DNA of 64,000 nucleotides from Prorocentrum cordatum (GCA_963575745.1 CAUYUJ010019256.1:96390-160389), one strand, 5' to 3'. Numbered from the stretch's first letter, positions 52,294-62,493 are shown. Notes: generated by a model from the sequence alone, not told the origin. Numbers and translations are program-made.

Positions 52294-52475
52294 CGTTATG
52301 AACATAAACTGTTGGCGCTCCGCGCGATTTTCTCGGACCTGCGCTGGATCCCCCCCCCCCGGCGGCGCCTCCCGCGCCGCCCCTTGACGCGCGCTCCGCG
52401 CGCCAGGGAGGAGGGGTCCAGCACGGATCCAACAGAAGTCCGCGCGGAGCGCCAAAAGCTTATGTTTATTGCGAT
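52294..52475. mobile_element. FB-1 foldback element, copy 3
   Basis: Strongest inverted repeat of the family: left ATAAACTGTTGGCGCTCCGC then GCGATTT; right AGTCCGCGCGGAGCGCCAAA then AGCTTATGTTTAT. The GC-rich core contains a C-run and GCGCGCCAGGGAGGAGGGG. Confidence 0.8.
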
Positions 52476-52483
52476 GTGCTTCT

Positions 52484-52705
52484 TGTTCTTATTATTATTA
52501 GTATTGTTATTATTATTTATTACTATTAATAGCAGTAGTATTATTAATATTATAGATATTATGATTATGATGATTATTATTAGTAGTAGTATTAGCCTTA
52601 GTATTAGTATTATTAGTATTGTTATTATTATGCTTAATACTATTCTTATTATTACTACTATTAGTATTATTCGTTTTCTTATTATTATTCTTATGACTCT
52701 TCTTC
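52484..52705. repeat. (ATT)n/(AGT) AT-rich tract
   Basis: About 220 bp of TATTATTAG-type triplet sequence, strikingly AT-rich for this region; Asn- or Ile-rich frames are artefacts. Confidence 0.95.
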
Positions 52706-52723
52706 TTCTTCTGTGAACTACAC

Positions 52724-52882
52724 TTAAGTCGGGCCCGTCCCTCTACAGGGGGAAAATTAAAAAATAGTAAAAACATAGTCCGGGGACGATTTGTTGAGCA
52801 TTGTTTGACCATTTGGAGTATGTTTTGGGTAATTTTTATGTATCGTCCAAAATCCCCCTGTAGGGGGACAGGCCCGACTTAA
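52724..52882. mobile_element. TIR-8 element, copy 4
   Basis: 159 bp. Left end TTAAGTCGGGCCCGTCCCTC, right end GGGGGACAGGCCCGACTTAA. No 8-bp duplication directly adjacent. Instead TTCTTCTTCTGTGAACTACA occurs on the left (ending 52,722) and again on the right starting at about 52,894, after an 11-bp gap. Confidence 0.9.
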
Positions 52883-52913
52883 TCATAGTGTTTTTCTTCT
52901 TCTGTGAACTACA

Positions 52914-55089
52914 TAGCCCGTTGGCACGTCCCCAGCAGGTGCGTCCGCAGTCGGACTGACGCCGATTTGGGCACACCCTCCACGCACTTTGTTCCCCAAG
53001 TGGAGCCCCTACGGCGCGTTCGCAGTCGTGCCTACGCTTTGCGCAGTGGCTGGGTTCTTCACGTGCTATGGCTGGGCAAGAACTTCAGTCAGAAAAGGAG
53101 AGGGGAGGAACCGGAGGTGGAGGAGGGGTGGGGGCGTCTAGATCTCCTTCGCGGATCAGCCCACCATTCGCAGCGAAGCATGCGACCGAAGGATAACCAC
53201 GCGAGAGTTGCCCCGTGCCGAGGTGTGTAATTACCAGCAGCAGGGTGGCTCGTTTCATGACAGCTGGCCACTATGAGATGTGGCAGCGACGACACCACCG
53301 GCGAAACAGATTTCCGAACGCGTGCTCGTTGCGGCAGACACGTCTTGCCGACATCGAGCCAGTTGCTGCCATCCTAGTGCATCGGAAAAGGTACTGCCCC
53401 GACGATTAATCCGTTCTGCCGATGGCGAGCTCATTGCCTGCAGTCCCGATGGATGCTGCGCCCGGCTTGGTCCGGTTAAGGATTGGGTTGCGAGGTTGTT
53501 TTTTCAGTTCGGTGATTTTGATGTTATGTTCGCGTTGGTTCAGTTTGGCTTCAACGCGTCTCGTATTTCTTGATGTTCGGTTTGTACCCACCCTCCTTCC
53601 CCTCCTGCCATCCTCCTTCTCTTGCGTTCCTAGTCCTGTTTCGCCACGCGATCCGGCTGAATAGGCAGCACGTCGATTGCGAGTTACTGATTAGAATTCG
53701 TTTATAGCTTGAGCTTTCTTAGTGTGTACAGCTGCGTGCCCTTGAATCGTCCGCTTCCTCCTCGCATGTATACATCGCCTTGCTGACTAGATGTCGCTGC
53801 ATATGTGAGTTCATGTCTTTGGATTGCTTCATATCCTCATCCATCTAAGGATGCACGACGCCCTGTTTTGCTGGACTGCCAAGTGCGAAGCTTGGAGATG
53901 GAGATCATGTTGCATCCGAACTATCGTCGGCTGTTTCTGGTGCTGACATTGCCATGATGTCCTCATTGCCCACGTAGTTACAATCCGAGTAATTATTCAG
54001 TCGTACCCGTGTGACGAGCATGCTCTTGTGTGCAACCGTTTCTTGGTTACATGATGCATCAGTCATGTGTTACATACTTCGCTGATGTTGCATGGCTTGT
54101 GCCGCAAATAGCTGCCAATTGCGGCGTGTAGAATTGGATTGTATGCCATTCCGGGGGCTATCCCGAACCAGTACAGCGGTGCCCATGGTATCACATTTTC
54201 GCCCGCGGACGGTTTGATTCTGCGACTGGCGCGGCGATGAAATATGTTTCATAGTAGCGTGTTCCATTGCCTTTGGCATACGTTGCACATTATTCTCAGA
54301 GCCGGCCTTCCATGGGTGGCCTCAAGCTTTGAACGCGCGACTCGGCAAGCAGTCAGCGCAACCACGTTCGACACGTTCATTGAATATGCAACCTTCGCGT
54401 CGAGAGCAGATGGCGACAGAGCCATAAATTGCGTGTTCCCGAGATGGGCTTGCCAATCGGAGATCTTACTGTCGAGAACGCATCACTTCGTCCAGCCTCC
54501 GCGCACGATCTTGGCAAGACCTATGGCCCATCTTTCTGAGTTGGATGGTTCGCCCCTTCCTTCAAGCTCTTGAGTCCCTCGACATCCGAGGGGACCCTCT
54601 CACTCCGATGTACCTTCCCTAGTCGTATGGACAGTCATGGCCCTCCGAGTGGAGTAGATTAGGCTACGGCTGAATAGAGGACACTAGATAAGTGTAATGT
54701 ACCATTGCGTAGGAATCGGGTACGAGGATCGTGAGGATGAGCAGCGGAGAAGCAGCGTAGAGCAAAGTAAAGTTTGGTTACAGTGGAGCAGGGAAGAGTA
54801 GCGTAGAGAAAGCTATAAGTAGAGTGCGGCTCGACCTGGGGCAGACAAGGAGTAGGAGTGGTCGTAGAGTCTGAGACGAGTAGGAGCAGAGTCGGTGTCG
54901 AGCGGAACAAGGTAGGAGCAGGAGTAAAGTATGAGTCTAGGTGTTGCCGAGGCGTTGCGGCAGACCAACCTGCCCAATCATAAAGCGACGTTCGATCGTA
55001 ATCCTCCGTGTCCAAAGGCGCCGAGGCCGTGACAGAAGCGAGCGATGGCATGTTGTTGGCTCCCTCACCGTGCCCCCACCGCAAGCGCT
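52914..55089. other. Least repetitive stretch; no gene recognised
   Basis: Moderate GC and no tandem repeats from about 53,200 to 54,660. Candidate frames are the + frame 53,422-53,664, the + frame 54,244-54,573 and the minus frame 55,084-54,659; none shows a nameable domain, and stop codons are frequent. The segment 54,720-54,960 carries GTAGAG/GAGTAGGAGCAG short repeats. It may be a decayed gene or transposon. Confidence 0.4.
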
Positions 55090-55585
55090 CCTCGCCAGGA
55101 AGCAGCGAGACAGAAAACTAAAGCGCACGCACAGGCTCCCGCCAGCAGCTCTCGCCGCCCCCCCCTGGGACACGAGGTCTGCGCACTCGCAGGTGGAGCG
55201 CATGTGCTCCCCAGCTCAGGGGCTGCCAGGTCTGGGTCTCCTCCTCCTCCTCCCTCGTCCTCCTCCGGAGGAGGACGAGGCAAAGATGAGCGCCGAGGAG
55301 AAGGGATGTGGAGGGACGAAGAACACGCAGACAGACAGACGAGGGAGGAGGAGGAGGAGGAGGAGGAGGACCCACGCATCCCTCAGGGCCCCCCCCCAGG
55401 GCTCAGAGTTCTCATGGCCTGGATGCCCCTGCAGGACCTCGAGGCCTGCCAGGGCCAGGTTCCGCGCTCCGAGAGTCTGGGCCAAGTTCCGCGTGCCTGA
55501 TGTCATCCGTGCTCTTTACATCTCAACCAAAGGATGTCCATCGCAGGATGTCATTTGCACAGGGAATCAGGGGTGGACAGAACCC
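55090..55585. other. Spacer with a perfect 28-bp palindrome
   Basis: Bases 55,253-55,280 are CCTCGTCCTCCTCC followed by its exact complement GGAGGAGGACGAGG. A GGA tract follows at 55,343-55,370. No gene supported. Confidence 0.6.
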
Positions 55586-55587
55586 CC

Positions 55588-55735
55588 AACAGTGACACGT
55601 CGATTAGTGAATTGTCCGTTTTCGGTTCTCGAGAGGGCGCCGCGGCCGTTATTTTCCAGGCTTGCGCCCGCCAGGTTTGGGTCTCAGGTCGTTTTCACTA
55701 AACCACGTTTTACTAAAGGGAGGTCTGTCCATCCC
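55588..55735 (+). repeat. TIR-155 element, copy 1 (diverged)
   Basis: Aligns with 56,970-57,133 and 61,170-61,324: GACACGTCGATTAGTGAATT, TCCGTTTTCGGTTCTCGAG, AGGGCGCCGCGGCCGT, TTTGGGTCTCAGGTCGTTTT, AGGGAGGTCTGTCCA. Confidence 0.75.
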
Positions 55736-55799
55736 CGAGGGAAGTGCTGAGGCTTGATTCATGCGGTCCCGCTCGGAATGATGCTGTGCAGTATGGCAC

Positions 55800-56240
55800 C
55801 TACACTGAGGCCAACAAGCTTCCACAACGCATAACAATCTGCATGGGAGAGTGCCTGGGCCAGAGACGAAACCGCACAACACTGCACAATTGCAGGAGGA
55901 GGCTTGGGTGTCTTGGGTGGAGTAGCAGGCTTGGGGGGAGCTTGGGAAGCGTTTGGAGGCTTGGGTGGCTCGGGGGAGGTTGTGTTTTGGGCGGCGCGGC
56001 AGGCTTGGATTTCGTCAGGGGTGGGGGGACCTCTTCAGGATTCTGAACCAATGTAACCAAGTGCACATCATCTAAATCTTCTATCCACGTCGTTCTTTTA
56101 CAACTCCCCCTCGTCGCACGACTAAACATGTTGGTAGGACGGGCTGGGCGATTCTCCTGAGGCTTCGGGAACCGTCTATGTATTTGGGAGCCCGGGACTT
56201 CAAACAGGTCCCCGGATGCAGGGTGGATGGTTTTCAACAT
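55800..56240 (-). CDS. Possible proline-rich coding segment, unknown
   Basis: The minus frame open over the whole stretch contains WIEDLDDVHLVTLVQNPEEV and then a Pro/Lys-rich run (PPPLTKSKPAAPPKTQPPP). A neighbouring minus frame gives PPKPATPPKTPKPPP, so a low-complexity PPK tract could lie in either. No domain, start or splice signal is fixed. No tandem DNA repeat explains the first part, which keeps a real exon possible. Confidence 0.25.
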   Translation of the reverse strand: MLKTIHPASGDLFEVPGSQIHRRFPKPQENRPARPTNMFSRATRGSCKRTTWIEDLDDVHLVTLVQNPEEVPPPLTKSKPAAPPKTQPPPSHPSLQTLPKLPPSLLLHPRHPSLLLQLCSVVRFRLWPRHSPMQIVMRCGSLLASV

Positions 56241-56717
56241 GTGATTATGGTTTGATCGTTGCGCCCATTCGCTTCAAACATTCCCAACCGCTTCACGGGT
56301 AGAGGAGGACAAATGTTCGAAATGTGGTTCTCGCCCCAGCATCGCGCACATATCGATTTCAAAGTTTCCAACACTTACACGGATGGTGGGCGGGTGGTGT
56401 TCTAACTTTCTTCTCGTGTTGGTGTCGCGCACATGCGGTCTTTAAGCTAAACAGTTGCACGAGTGGAGGTCAGTTGCTTCTCAAAATAGTGTTCTCCGTT
56501 GAGATTGCATGTCATTCATGCCAGAGGTCATACTTCTGCGAATTTCCTGCAGGCAGAAAATCGAAGGCATTTTTCAAAATGGATCCCCCGCCTGAGCGGC
56601 ATTGCCGCAGGGCCCTCGTGCAGCGCAAAGGAATGCTTGCTGGGACTCGGGGCAGGAGGGTGCGTTTTTAGCGTCGCTGATGCATCCCGGGTTCACGCTG
56701 GCCCTCATCTTCTTCAG
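56241..56717. other. Spacer with dispersed GTTCTCGC motifs
   Basis: TGTGGTTCTCGCCCCAGC and GTGGTGTTCTAACTTTCT with GTCGCGCACATGCG resemble the 40.6 kb tandem repeat. No gene. Confidence 0.45.
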
Positions 56718-56950
56718 GGGGGCCCCAAACGGTGCGGTGACCACACCGCGCGGTGAGCCCGTGGCAACTCGGAGTCACCGCCCGGTTTTGGGGCTCGGGT
56801 CGCTCTCCGAGGACGCCTCGGGCCACCGTGGGCTCCGAGGTCCCAGGCCCATGCGGCGAGACGGACCGCGCGGTGGGGCCGATGGGGACCATGAGGTCAC
56901 CACGCGGCCTGTCACCGCGCGGTTTGAGGGCCCCGAGCTCCTCGCCCCAC
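56718..56950 (+). repeat. REP-C interspersed repeat, copy 3
   Basis: CCCAAACGGTGCGGTGACCA, CACCGCGCGGTGAGCC, GCTCTCCGAGGACGCCTCGG, CCATGCGGCGAGACGGACCG, GAGGTCACCACGCGGCCTGT. Followed after 20 bp by a TIR-155 copy. Confidence 0.8.
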
Positions 56951-56969
56951 GCCCCCCTCCCCCTTCCTC

Positions 56970-57133
56970 GGAGGTGGATCGACCTCCTACCCCGACACGT
57001 CGATTGAGGAATCGGCCGTTTTCGGTTCGCGAGAGGGCGTCGCGGCCGTCGTTTTTGCGGGTCCAGGTCCGTCGGTTTGGGTCCCAGGCCGTCTTCACTG
57101 AGGGGAGGTCTACTGAAAGGAGGTTCGTCCACC
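56970..57133. mobile_element. TIR-155 element, copy 2
   Basis: Best-preserved copy, with terminal inverted repeats GGTGGATCGACCTCC (56,973-56,987) and GGAGGTTCGTCCACC (57,119-57,133), 12 of 15 paired. The interior has CCCGACACGTCGATTGAGGA, TCGGCCGTTTTCGGTTCGCG, GTCCAGGTCCGTCGGTTTGG. No coding. Confidence 0.75.
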
Positions 57134-57185
57134 GCCGGCTTCCGCTCGTCGTCGCCACTGTCCGACGTGCGGGCGGCCAGGCCTC

Positions 57186-57705
57186 GACTCGCTCTGCTCC
57201 TGCCTCCTCTTCCCTCCCTCCTCCCTCCTCCCTCCCTCCTCCCTCCCTCCTCCTCCTCCTCCCTCCTCCTCCTCCCTCCCTCCTCCTCCTCCTCCTCCTC
57301 CTCCTCCTCCTCCTCCTCCTCCTCCTCCTCCTCCTCCTCCTCCTGCCTCTTCCCCTCTCCGCCCCCCTCCGCCGGCGCCGCGCCGCCGTCGCCGCCGCCT
57401 CGTGCGGCGTGGCCGGCTCGGCCTGCGGCCCAGGCCGCCGGAGCACCCCTCGCGAGGCCCGGAGGACCCCAGGGGGCCCAGAATGGTGCGAAAGGGGGAG
57501 GGGGAGGAGGAGGGAGGGGAGGAGGAGGAGGAGGAGGAGGAGGAGGAGGAGGGGAGGGAGGGGAGAGAGAGGAGGAGAGGAGGAAGGAGGAGGAGGAGGA
57601 GGAGGAGGAGAGGAGGAAGGAGGAGGGAGGAGGAGGAGGAGGAGGAGGGAGGGAGGGAGGAGGAGGAGGAGGAGGAGGAGGAGGAGGAGGAGGAGGAGGC
57701 TCTGG
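57186..57705. repeat. (TCC)n and (GGA)n arms in inverted arrangement
   Basis: About 165 bp of TCC (57,186-57,350) and about 215 bp of GGA (57,486-57,705) lie 135 bp apart and are complementary, giving a potential giant hairpin or triplex. The long Leu, Ser, Glu and Arg-rich frames on both strands are artefacts. Confidence 0.9.
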
Positions 57706-58099
57706 ACACCTTGGGCCAGCACCACTTCTGGCAGCACCCGAACCGCCCCCCCTCGTCTGAGCCACGGGGCCGCCCGCGGCGGAGCGCCCGACCCGCACCC
57801 CGCTCGCGGGCCCAGAATCGGCGGCAGGGTGCCCCAGTCGACGTCAGCCGGCGGCGAAAACTCTCGACCCGAATTTCGGAGGAGGCAGGGCGGAATGTTT
57901 GGAATTGCGTTCTGATTCGCCGAGGAGACGGTCAGCTTGGTGCGACGCTCACTAGCTACTGGCAGAAGCGCGCGGTATCTAGCAGCAGGGGCGCCGAGGT
58001 GTAAACGCTCCGCCCGCCCATACACAGGGAGGAAGCAGGGAGGAGGTGGAGGAGGAAGAAGAGGAGGAGATTGCACCAGCACTCCGAGCACGCAGCCGA
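57706..58099. other. Spacer
   Basis: No gene seen; a GGAGGAAG tract at 58,040-58,070. Confidence 0.4.
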
Positions 58100-58109
58100 G
58101 AAGACTCAG

Positions 58110-58584
58110 TGGACGGGCCAGGACGTCAGGTTCGAGATCGGGATCGAGGTTCTCTTTGTCGCAGCATGTTTCGTCGGGGGCCATGGGCTCGCGGGCTGCA
58201 ACCTGACCATGATGAATGTGAGATTACCAGCCTTGTCAGGGCTACAACCAGGCCGCTTGCGTTCATGGGTGATTGGGACAGGACGTTAAATGAGAAGGGG
58301 CCTGCTGGTTAGGACGCATGCTTGAAAAAGAAAATGGGCTACACGAGGGGACAGTCCTACAGGTGGGAGGCCCATGGGTTACATGACGGTCTCGGCGGAC
58401 CTGCAGGGCGCCGTGCGCCTGGAGTGGAGCTTGGACGGGCCCTGGGCAGCACCGCACTTCGGCGTGAAGGCGACAGTGGACGAGCAGGACCGCAAGTACC
58501 AGTACAGAATCCCCATCGCCATCGCGCACGTGAGCATCACGGCAGACATGCGAGGACCCGGCACAGTCAACCCGCACAGTTAGG
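58110..58584 (+). pseudogene. LINE endonuclease (EEP) domain, frameshifted
   Basis: Three ordered motif segments of an exonuclease-endonuclease-phosphatase domain in two frames. At about 58,155-58,215: VLFVAACFVGGHGLAGCNL, the strand and loop ending in the conserved Asn. At about 58,225-58,310, shifted: LVRATTRPLAFMGDWDRTL, where GDWN is expected and the catalytic Asn is here Asp. From 58,380, back in the first frame: MTVSADLQGAVRLEWSLDGP then WAAPHFGVKA, the VS..L and PW..H segment with the catalytic His. The segment ends in a TAG at 58,581-58,583. The changed GDWN residue, two frameshifts and missing N-terminus mean it is dead. Same strand as, and in line with, the reverse-transcriptase fragment at 59.4 kb. 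Confidence 0.7.
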
Positions 58585-59446
58585 ATGAGCATTTTTCCCA
58601 GGTTGATTTGGCATCCATCTTTCCCTTTCGGCCCATCCCTGGCCGCTTCCGCTGGATGCGCGCCGCCCGCAAAGTGTCGGCATGACCCTCCAAGGCCCTT
58701 GCAGCCTTGTCGCGCGTCCCTGCTATACGGGCTGAGTGTAGACATTGGGCGGCGCACGCGGACGCCAGGGTCTCACAAATTGCAACCTCCTGAACATGTT
58801 AAGGGCCAAGCTGAGCTTCAGTGAGCAGTACATGGAGCTCCCCATGGCCGCTGCACATCTCCCACCGGAAAGAGGCACCTCGGGCAGATCTCCAGGGGGT
58901 TGCGACACGACGTGGGCTGCATGTTGTGACCGAGGCAGTCCACGCTGTAGAGTCCAAGCCGCCTGGCTGGATGAAAGGGTCCGAAGGTCTAGCGAGATAG
59001 ACGGCACTCGGCTCACCCCTCAAGGAAGTTTTTCCGGAAGGCCAGAGGGGCTTCGTGGTGGACAGGGCTTGGGCCAGCTCGCAGAAGCAAGCCCTGAACT
59101 GCCAGAAAGTCGAGGCCATTCCACAGGACGAGTGCAGCCAAGCCATCTTGCGCCAGATTGTCTCACGTGCTACGCCGTCTGCTGCCGCTGTCTCTCTGGA
59201 AGGGACGAGGGTGGAGTTTGGGAGGGTGGTGGGGGTGATCGACAAGAAGCTGAGCCAGGGCCATTCCAAAGGTTTTTTTTCCAGAAAAAACAGAAAAACC
59301 GAAAAATATTACAAACAAGAAAAACGCTAGTGTTCGGGAGTCTCCGAGCGGGGGCACGAGCGCCCCTCCGGCGGGTAAGGAAAATCCGAGGCGTGCTCAA
59401 GAGTTTGACAAGTGCGACAGGGTGATTCGCGAACCTTTGACAACTC
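58585..59446 (+). pseudogene. LINE linker region between endonuclease and reverse transcriptase
   Basis: Coding-like pieces continue on the same strand (58,798-58,900: LRAKLSFSEQYMELPMAAAH; 59,100-59,190: PQDECSQAILRQIVSRATPS) with stops and frame changes. No domain can be named; assignment rests on position between two recognised LINE domains. An A-rich segment lies at 59,281-59,325. Confidence 0.4.
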
Positions 59447-59929
59447 GTGGAAGCGAGAGGGAGCTTCTGGATTAAGTTTTGGTGCCCGAAGGATCCTGGA
59501 GGTAGTCCCGAAGGGAGGCCCCAAGAAGAACCCAGGTGGCCCGAGTTTCGGCGCATGGCCCTAGAGGGTGCTGCTCAGGCCCAGCCTCTCACAGCTGAGA
59601 AACTAGGGGAAGGCTTTAAGGCTCTTCGCCACACAGAAGGCATGGGGTTAGACTGTCAGAATGCCAGGCGGTGGGCCCAGGTCCCAGGGGAGGGCCAGCA
59701 GCAGCTACTCCAGCTATTACAGCAGGTAGAATGCAAGCTTGAGTGGCCAGCGCAGGTAGAGGATAACGCAGTCCAGCTAAACTATACGCCGGCTGCCGCG
59801 GACAGATCCATCACCGTCGCGCAAGCCTTGCACAGAGCACGATCATGGCTGCGCAGAGGAGAGGACGGGGATCGCGCGGCGCGAGGGAGTTCTCCGCTTC
59901 GGGCAGCCCAGCTGAGACAGCGTAGATAA
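59447..59929 (+). pseudogene. LINE reverse transcriptase, N-terminal part
   Basis: The frame is open for 160 codons. Landmarks: EFRRMALEGAAQAQPLTAEK; ALRHTEGMGLDCQNARRWAQ, matching the 'T..G.D...PR.W..LP' segment that precedes motif 0/1 in dinoflagellate LINE polymerases; LLQLLQQVECKLEWPAQVED; then VQLNYTPAAADRSITVAQAL and HRARSWLRR, which sits where VxLxPKxxGGxRPIxLxxxLYRxWxRxR is expected. Key residues are changed (PK to TP, RPI to RSI). The frame ends at a stop before the palm, so no catalytic Asp is present. A frame this long suggests younger decay than the 5.65 kb copy. Confidence 0.65.
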
Positions 59930-61147
59930 GAAGTAACCATCATCAAAGGTTTCCCGCGGTTGGAAATCGCGTGGGGGTTGGAAGAGTGTTGCGGCAGTTT
60001 GCAGCGAGTGGTGAGATATCTTATGCTTGCTGAAGTCGCGGAGTACCCCATGGCCCTTTGAGGCCATGCAGATCCACTGCCGTCCCCGAAGGCTTCGAGC
60101 TGAAGGGGGCTTGGGCAATGCTGTTATCCCGTTCAACGGGTTGCTAGCTGGATGCAATCAGTGAGTCGATATCGCGCAAGTCTCCTAAACAAAATATGTC
60201 GCGCAAGTCTCCTTGAAGGAAATCTTCCATGACACGCAGGCTAAGCACAATCCGCTTCTATTGGACACTTGGGTGTGCGACATGTCCTGGCGCTTTCTCG
60301 GGCACAGCAGGCTTGTCTGGGATCGATCCGCACAGGTGGCCTCGACCTACCGTGAGTGGCCTCGTTGTTTTTCGTAGAAGCACCGCTGTTGTCAACCCGC
60401 CTGGGCTAGGCGACTGCAGGGCAGCAGCCCTCAGGGCTAATGGCTAAAGGCATCCAACTGCAGACCTCGCGGAGAGTCAAGGACCTGGAGGGTTGACGCG
60501 TCGTCTAGCCGTCGGCCCGTGGGGATTCTAAAGACAAGACTCGCTGATGCTAGGCCGGAGCGCCATGATTGCGCAGGCAGCCAAAGCCAACCTGCAAGCA
60601 GCTAGATTCGGCACATGCCACACGGGGTTTGGACGGGGCGGGACTGGCCCCAACCTCCCTTCGCAGGGCCCGAGCCCATGCGTCTGCGCCGACGGGGATC
60701 AGAAGAGAAGGAGGTTGCGCCGCGGTCGCCACATGCTTTCCAGCCTCGCCCAAGCAGGCCCCGCTCCTACCTGGAGGGCCCCAGACTGTCCAGCCGAGTG
60801 GACGCGCCACCCGCCACAGCTGCCGACGCGCGCGGGCCGCCGCGCCGCCGCGGAGGAAACGCCGCGGGGAGAGATCTGCGTCGGGCCGGGTCCCCCTTTG
60901 GGGGGAGACGGCCCAGGGCGCCGCGGCGGCCGCCGCCGCCGACCTGCTGCACCTCGGCCGGGCTGCCCCTGGACCTCTGGGCCCCGGAGCAGCCGCGCGG
61001 GCGGAGAGGGGCCTTCGAGTCTCTGCTCGCGGGGGAGGCGCGGGTCGCCCGCTCGAGCCAGCCCCGCGCGGCGCCGTGCAGCTCCGGCCGGGGGCCCCTG
61101 CCAGCAAGCGCACCCGGGGGGGGGGGGGGGGGGCGGGGCAGGGGGGG
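59930..61147. other. No confident gene
   Basis: A + frame at 60,547-61,209 is open and GC-rich, its first 60 residues are non-repetitive but unrecognised. A G-run of about 20 lies at 61,111-61,132 with further G-runs to 61,148. Confidence 0.35.
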
Positions 61148-61346
61148 GATCTGGCCGCGGCCCAGGGACTCGGAGGTGGATAGACCTCCTACCCCGACAC
61201 GTCGATTGAGGAATCGGCCGTTTTCGGTTCGCGAGAGGGCGTCGCGGCCGTCATTTTTGCAGGTCCAGGTCCGTCGGTTTCGGTCCCAGGCCGTTTTCAG
61301 CAAGGGGAAGTTTGCTAAAGGGGTGATCTGGCCGCGGCCCAGGGAC
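61148..61346. mobile_element. TIR-155 element, copy 3, flanked by a 22-bp direct repeat
   Basis: The element (61,170-61,324) matches 56,970-57,133 closely over its left 120 bp. It is bracketed by the perfect 22-bp repeat GATCTGGCCGCGGCCCAGGG plus AC at 61,148-61,169 and 61,325-61,346. The right terminal repeat is mostly lost (AAAGGGGTGATC). Confidence 0.8.
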
Positions 61347-61499
61347 ACCGCCGCAGACTCAAGAGCCGCAGGGCACATGACAAGGCGGCCGTGCCCCAGA
61401 CGGTCTCCACGGGGCCCCGCGGCCCAATCCCCGTCGCCCTGGGCAGGAGGGCAGGGGATAGGAGGAGAGACCGCTGGGCAGGGACGGGCCGGGACCCCA

Positions 61500-61960
61500 G
61501 GCCCAGGACTCGGCCTCGCTCCTCCAGGCTGCAGGCGAGGCCATCAGCGAAGTCGCCAGCCGTGGTAGCCCTGGTGCCAGCCTCGCCTCGCACGCCGCTG
61601 CCGCCGCTGCTGTTATCACTGCTTCCGCGGATGGTTTCGACCACACGGTGGACATCGTTGCCCGGGAGGCTAAACCGCCGTGCCAACCTGGCGGGGGGCC
61701 CGAGGACCCGGTGTTTGGAGGTCCCGGGCCGCTTGACCCCCCTCCCCGCTCGAGACCCCAGCCTGGGCCCTTTGCGGGGCCCCAGGGGAGTTCCACCAAC
61801 ATTCGGACTGCCCCCAAGAATGCGGACACCCCAGGGGGCCCACCTCGCACTTCTGGAAGGGGCCAGGGAGGGGATCGGGGTTGCCCGAGTGTTCTTGCTC
61901 GAAGTCTGACCCCCGTGCCCTGGGCCCCCGGAGACTGCTCGCGCAGCAGTGGCTGACGCA
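61500..61960 (+). CDS. Possible coding exon, unknown
   Basis: In one + frame LQAAGEAISEVASRGSPGAS is followed by LASHAAAAAVITASADGFDH and TVDIVAREAKPPCQ, with G/C-rich third positions, then Pro/Gly-rich sequence to a stop near 61,956. The first 60 residues read like real protein; the rest is low-complexity. No family recognised and the two other + frames are also open, so confidence is low. Confidence 0.25.
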
Positions 61961-62009
61961 CGCCCAGCGTTTCCGAGCCCCCTGCAGCCTGCCCCCCCCT
62001 TCTTGCAGG

Positions 62010-62010
62010 A

Positions 62011-62041
<31 letters not shown>

Positions 62042-62402
62042 GAGGAGGGGAGGAGGAGGAGGAGGAGGAGGAGGAGAGGAGGAGGAGGAGGAGGAGGAGG
62101 AGGAGAGGAGGAGGAGGAGGAGGGAGGAGGAGGAGGAGGAGGAGGAGGAGGAGGGAGGAGGAGGAGGAGGAGGAGGAGGAGGGGAGGAGGAGGAGGAGGA
62201 GGAGTGGAGGAGGAGAGGAGGAGGAGGAGGGAGAGGAGGAGAGGAGGAGGAGGAGGAGGAAGGAGGAGGAGGAGGAGGAGGAGGAGGAGGAGGGGGAGGA
62301 GGAGGAGGAGGAGGAGGAGGAGGAGGAGGAGGAGGAGGAGGGAGGAGGAGGGAGGAGGAGCGGAGGAGGAGGAGGAGGTGGAGGAGGAGGAGGAGGTGGA
62401 GG
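62010..62402. repeat. (GGA)n tract
   Basis: About 390 bp of imperfect GGA repeat, purine-only on the + strand. Poly-Gly/Glu/Arg (+) and poly-Ser/Pro/Leu (-) frames are artefacts. Confidence 0.97.
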
Positions 62403-62493
62403 GGGGCTCGGGAGGCGCATGCTCCGCCGAGCCGCGCCTTCGCCGCTGCGCCCGGGGTGGCCCGAGATTCTGGCCCTGTTGCGCGGGGTAGAA

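Noticed and set aside
54659-55084. LTR retrotransposon end or gag-pol fragment
   Set aside because: No TG...CA terminal repeat pair, primer-binding site or protease/integrase motif could be found in 53-55 kb.
56668-58184. Very long ORFs (376, 437 and 469 codons) on both strands
   Set aside because: Open because of TCC/GGA tracts whose unit is a multiple of three; they include the REP-C and TIR-155 repeats.
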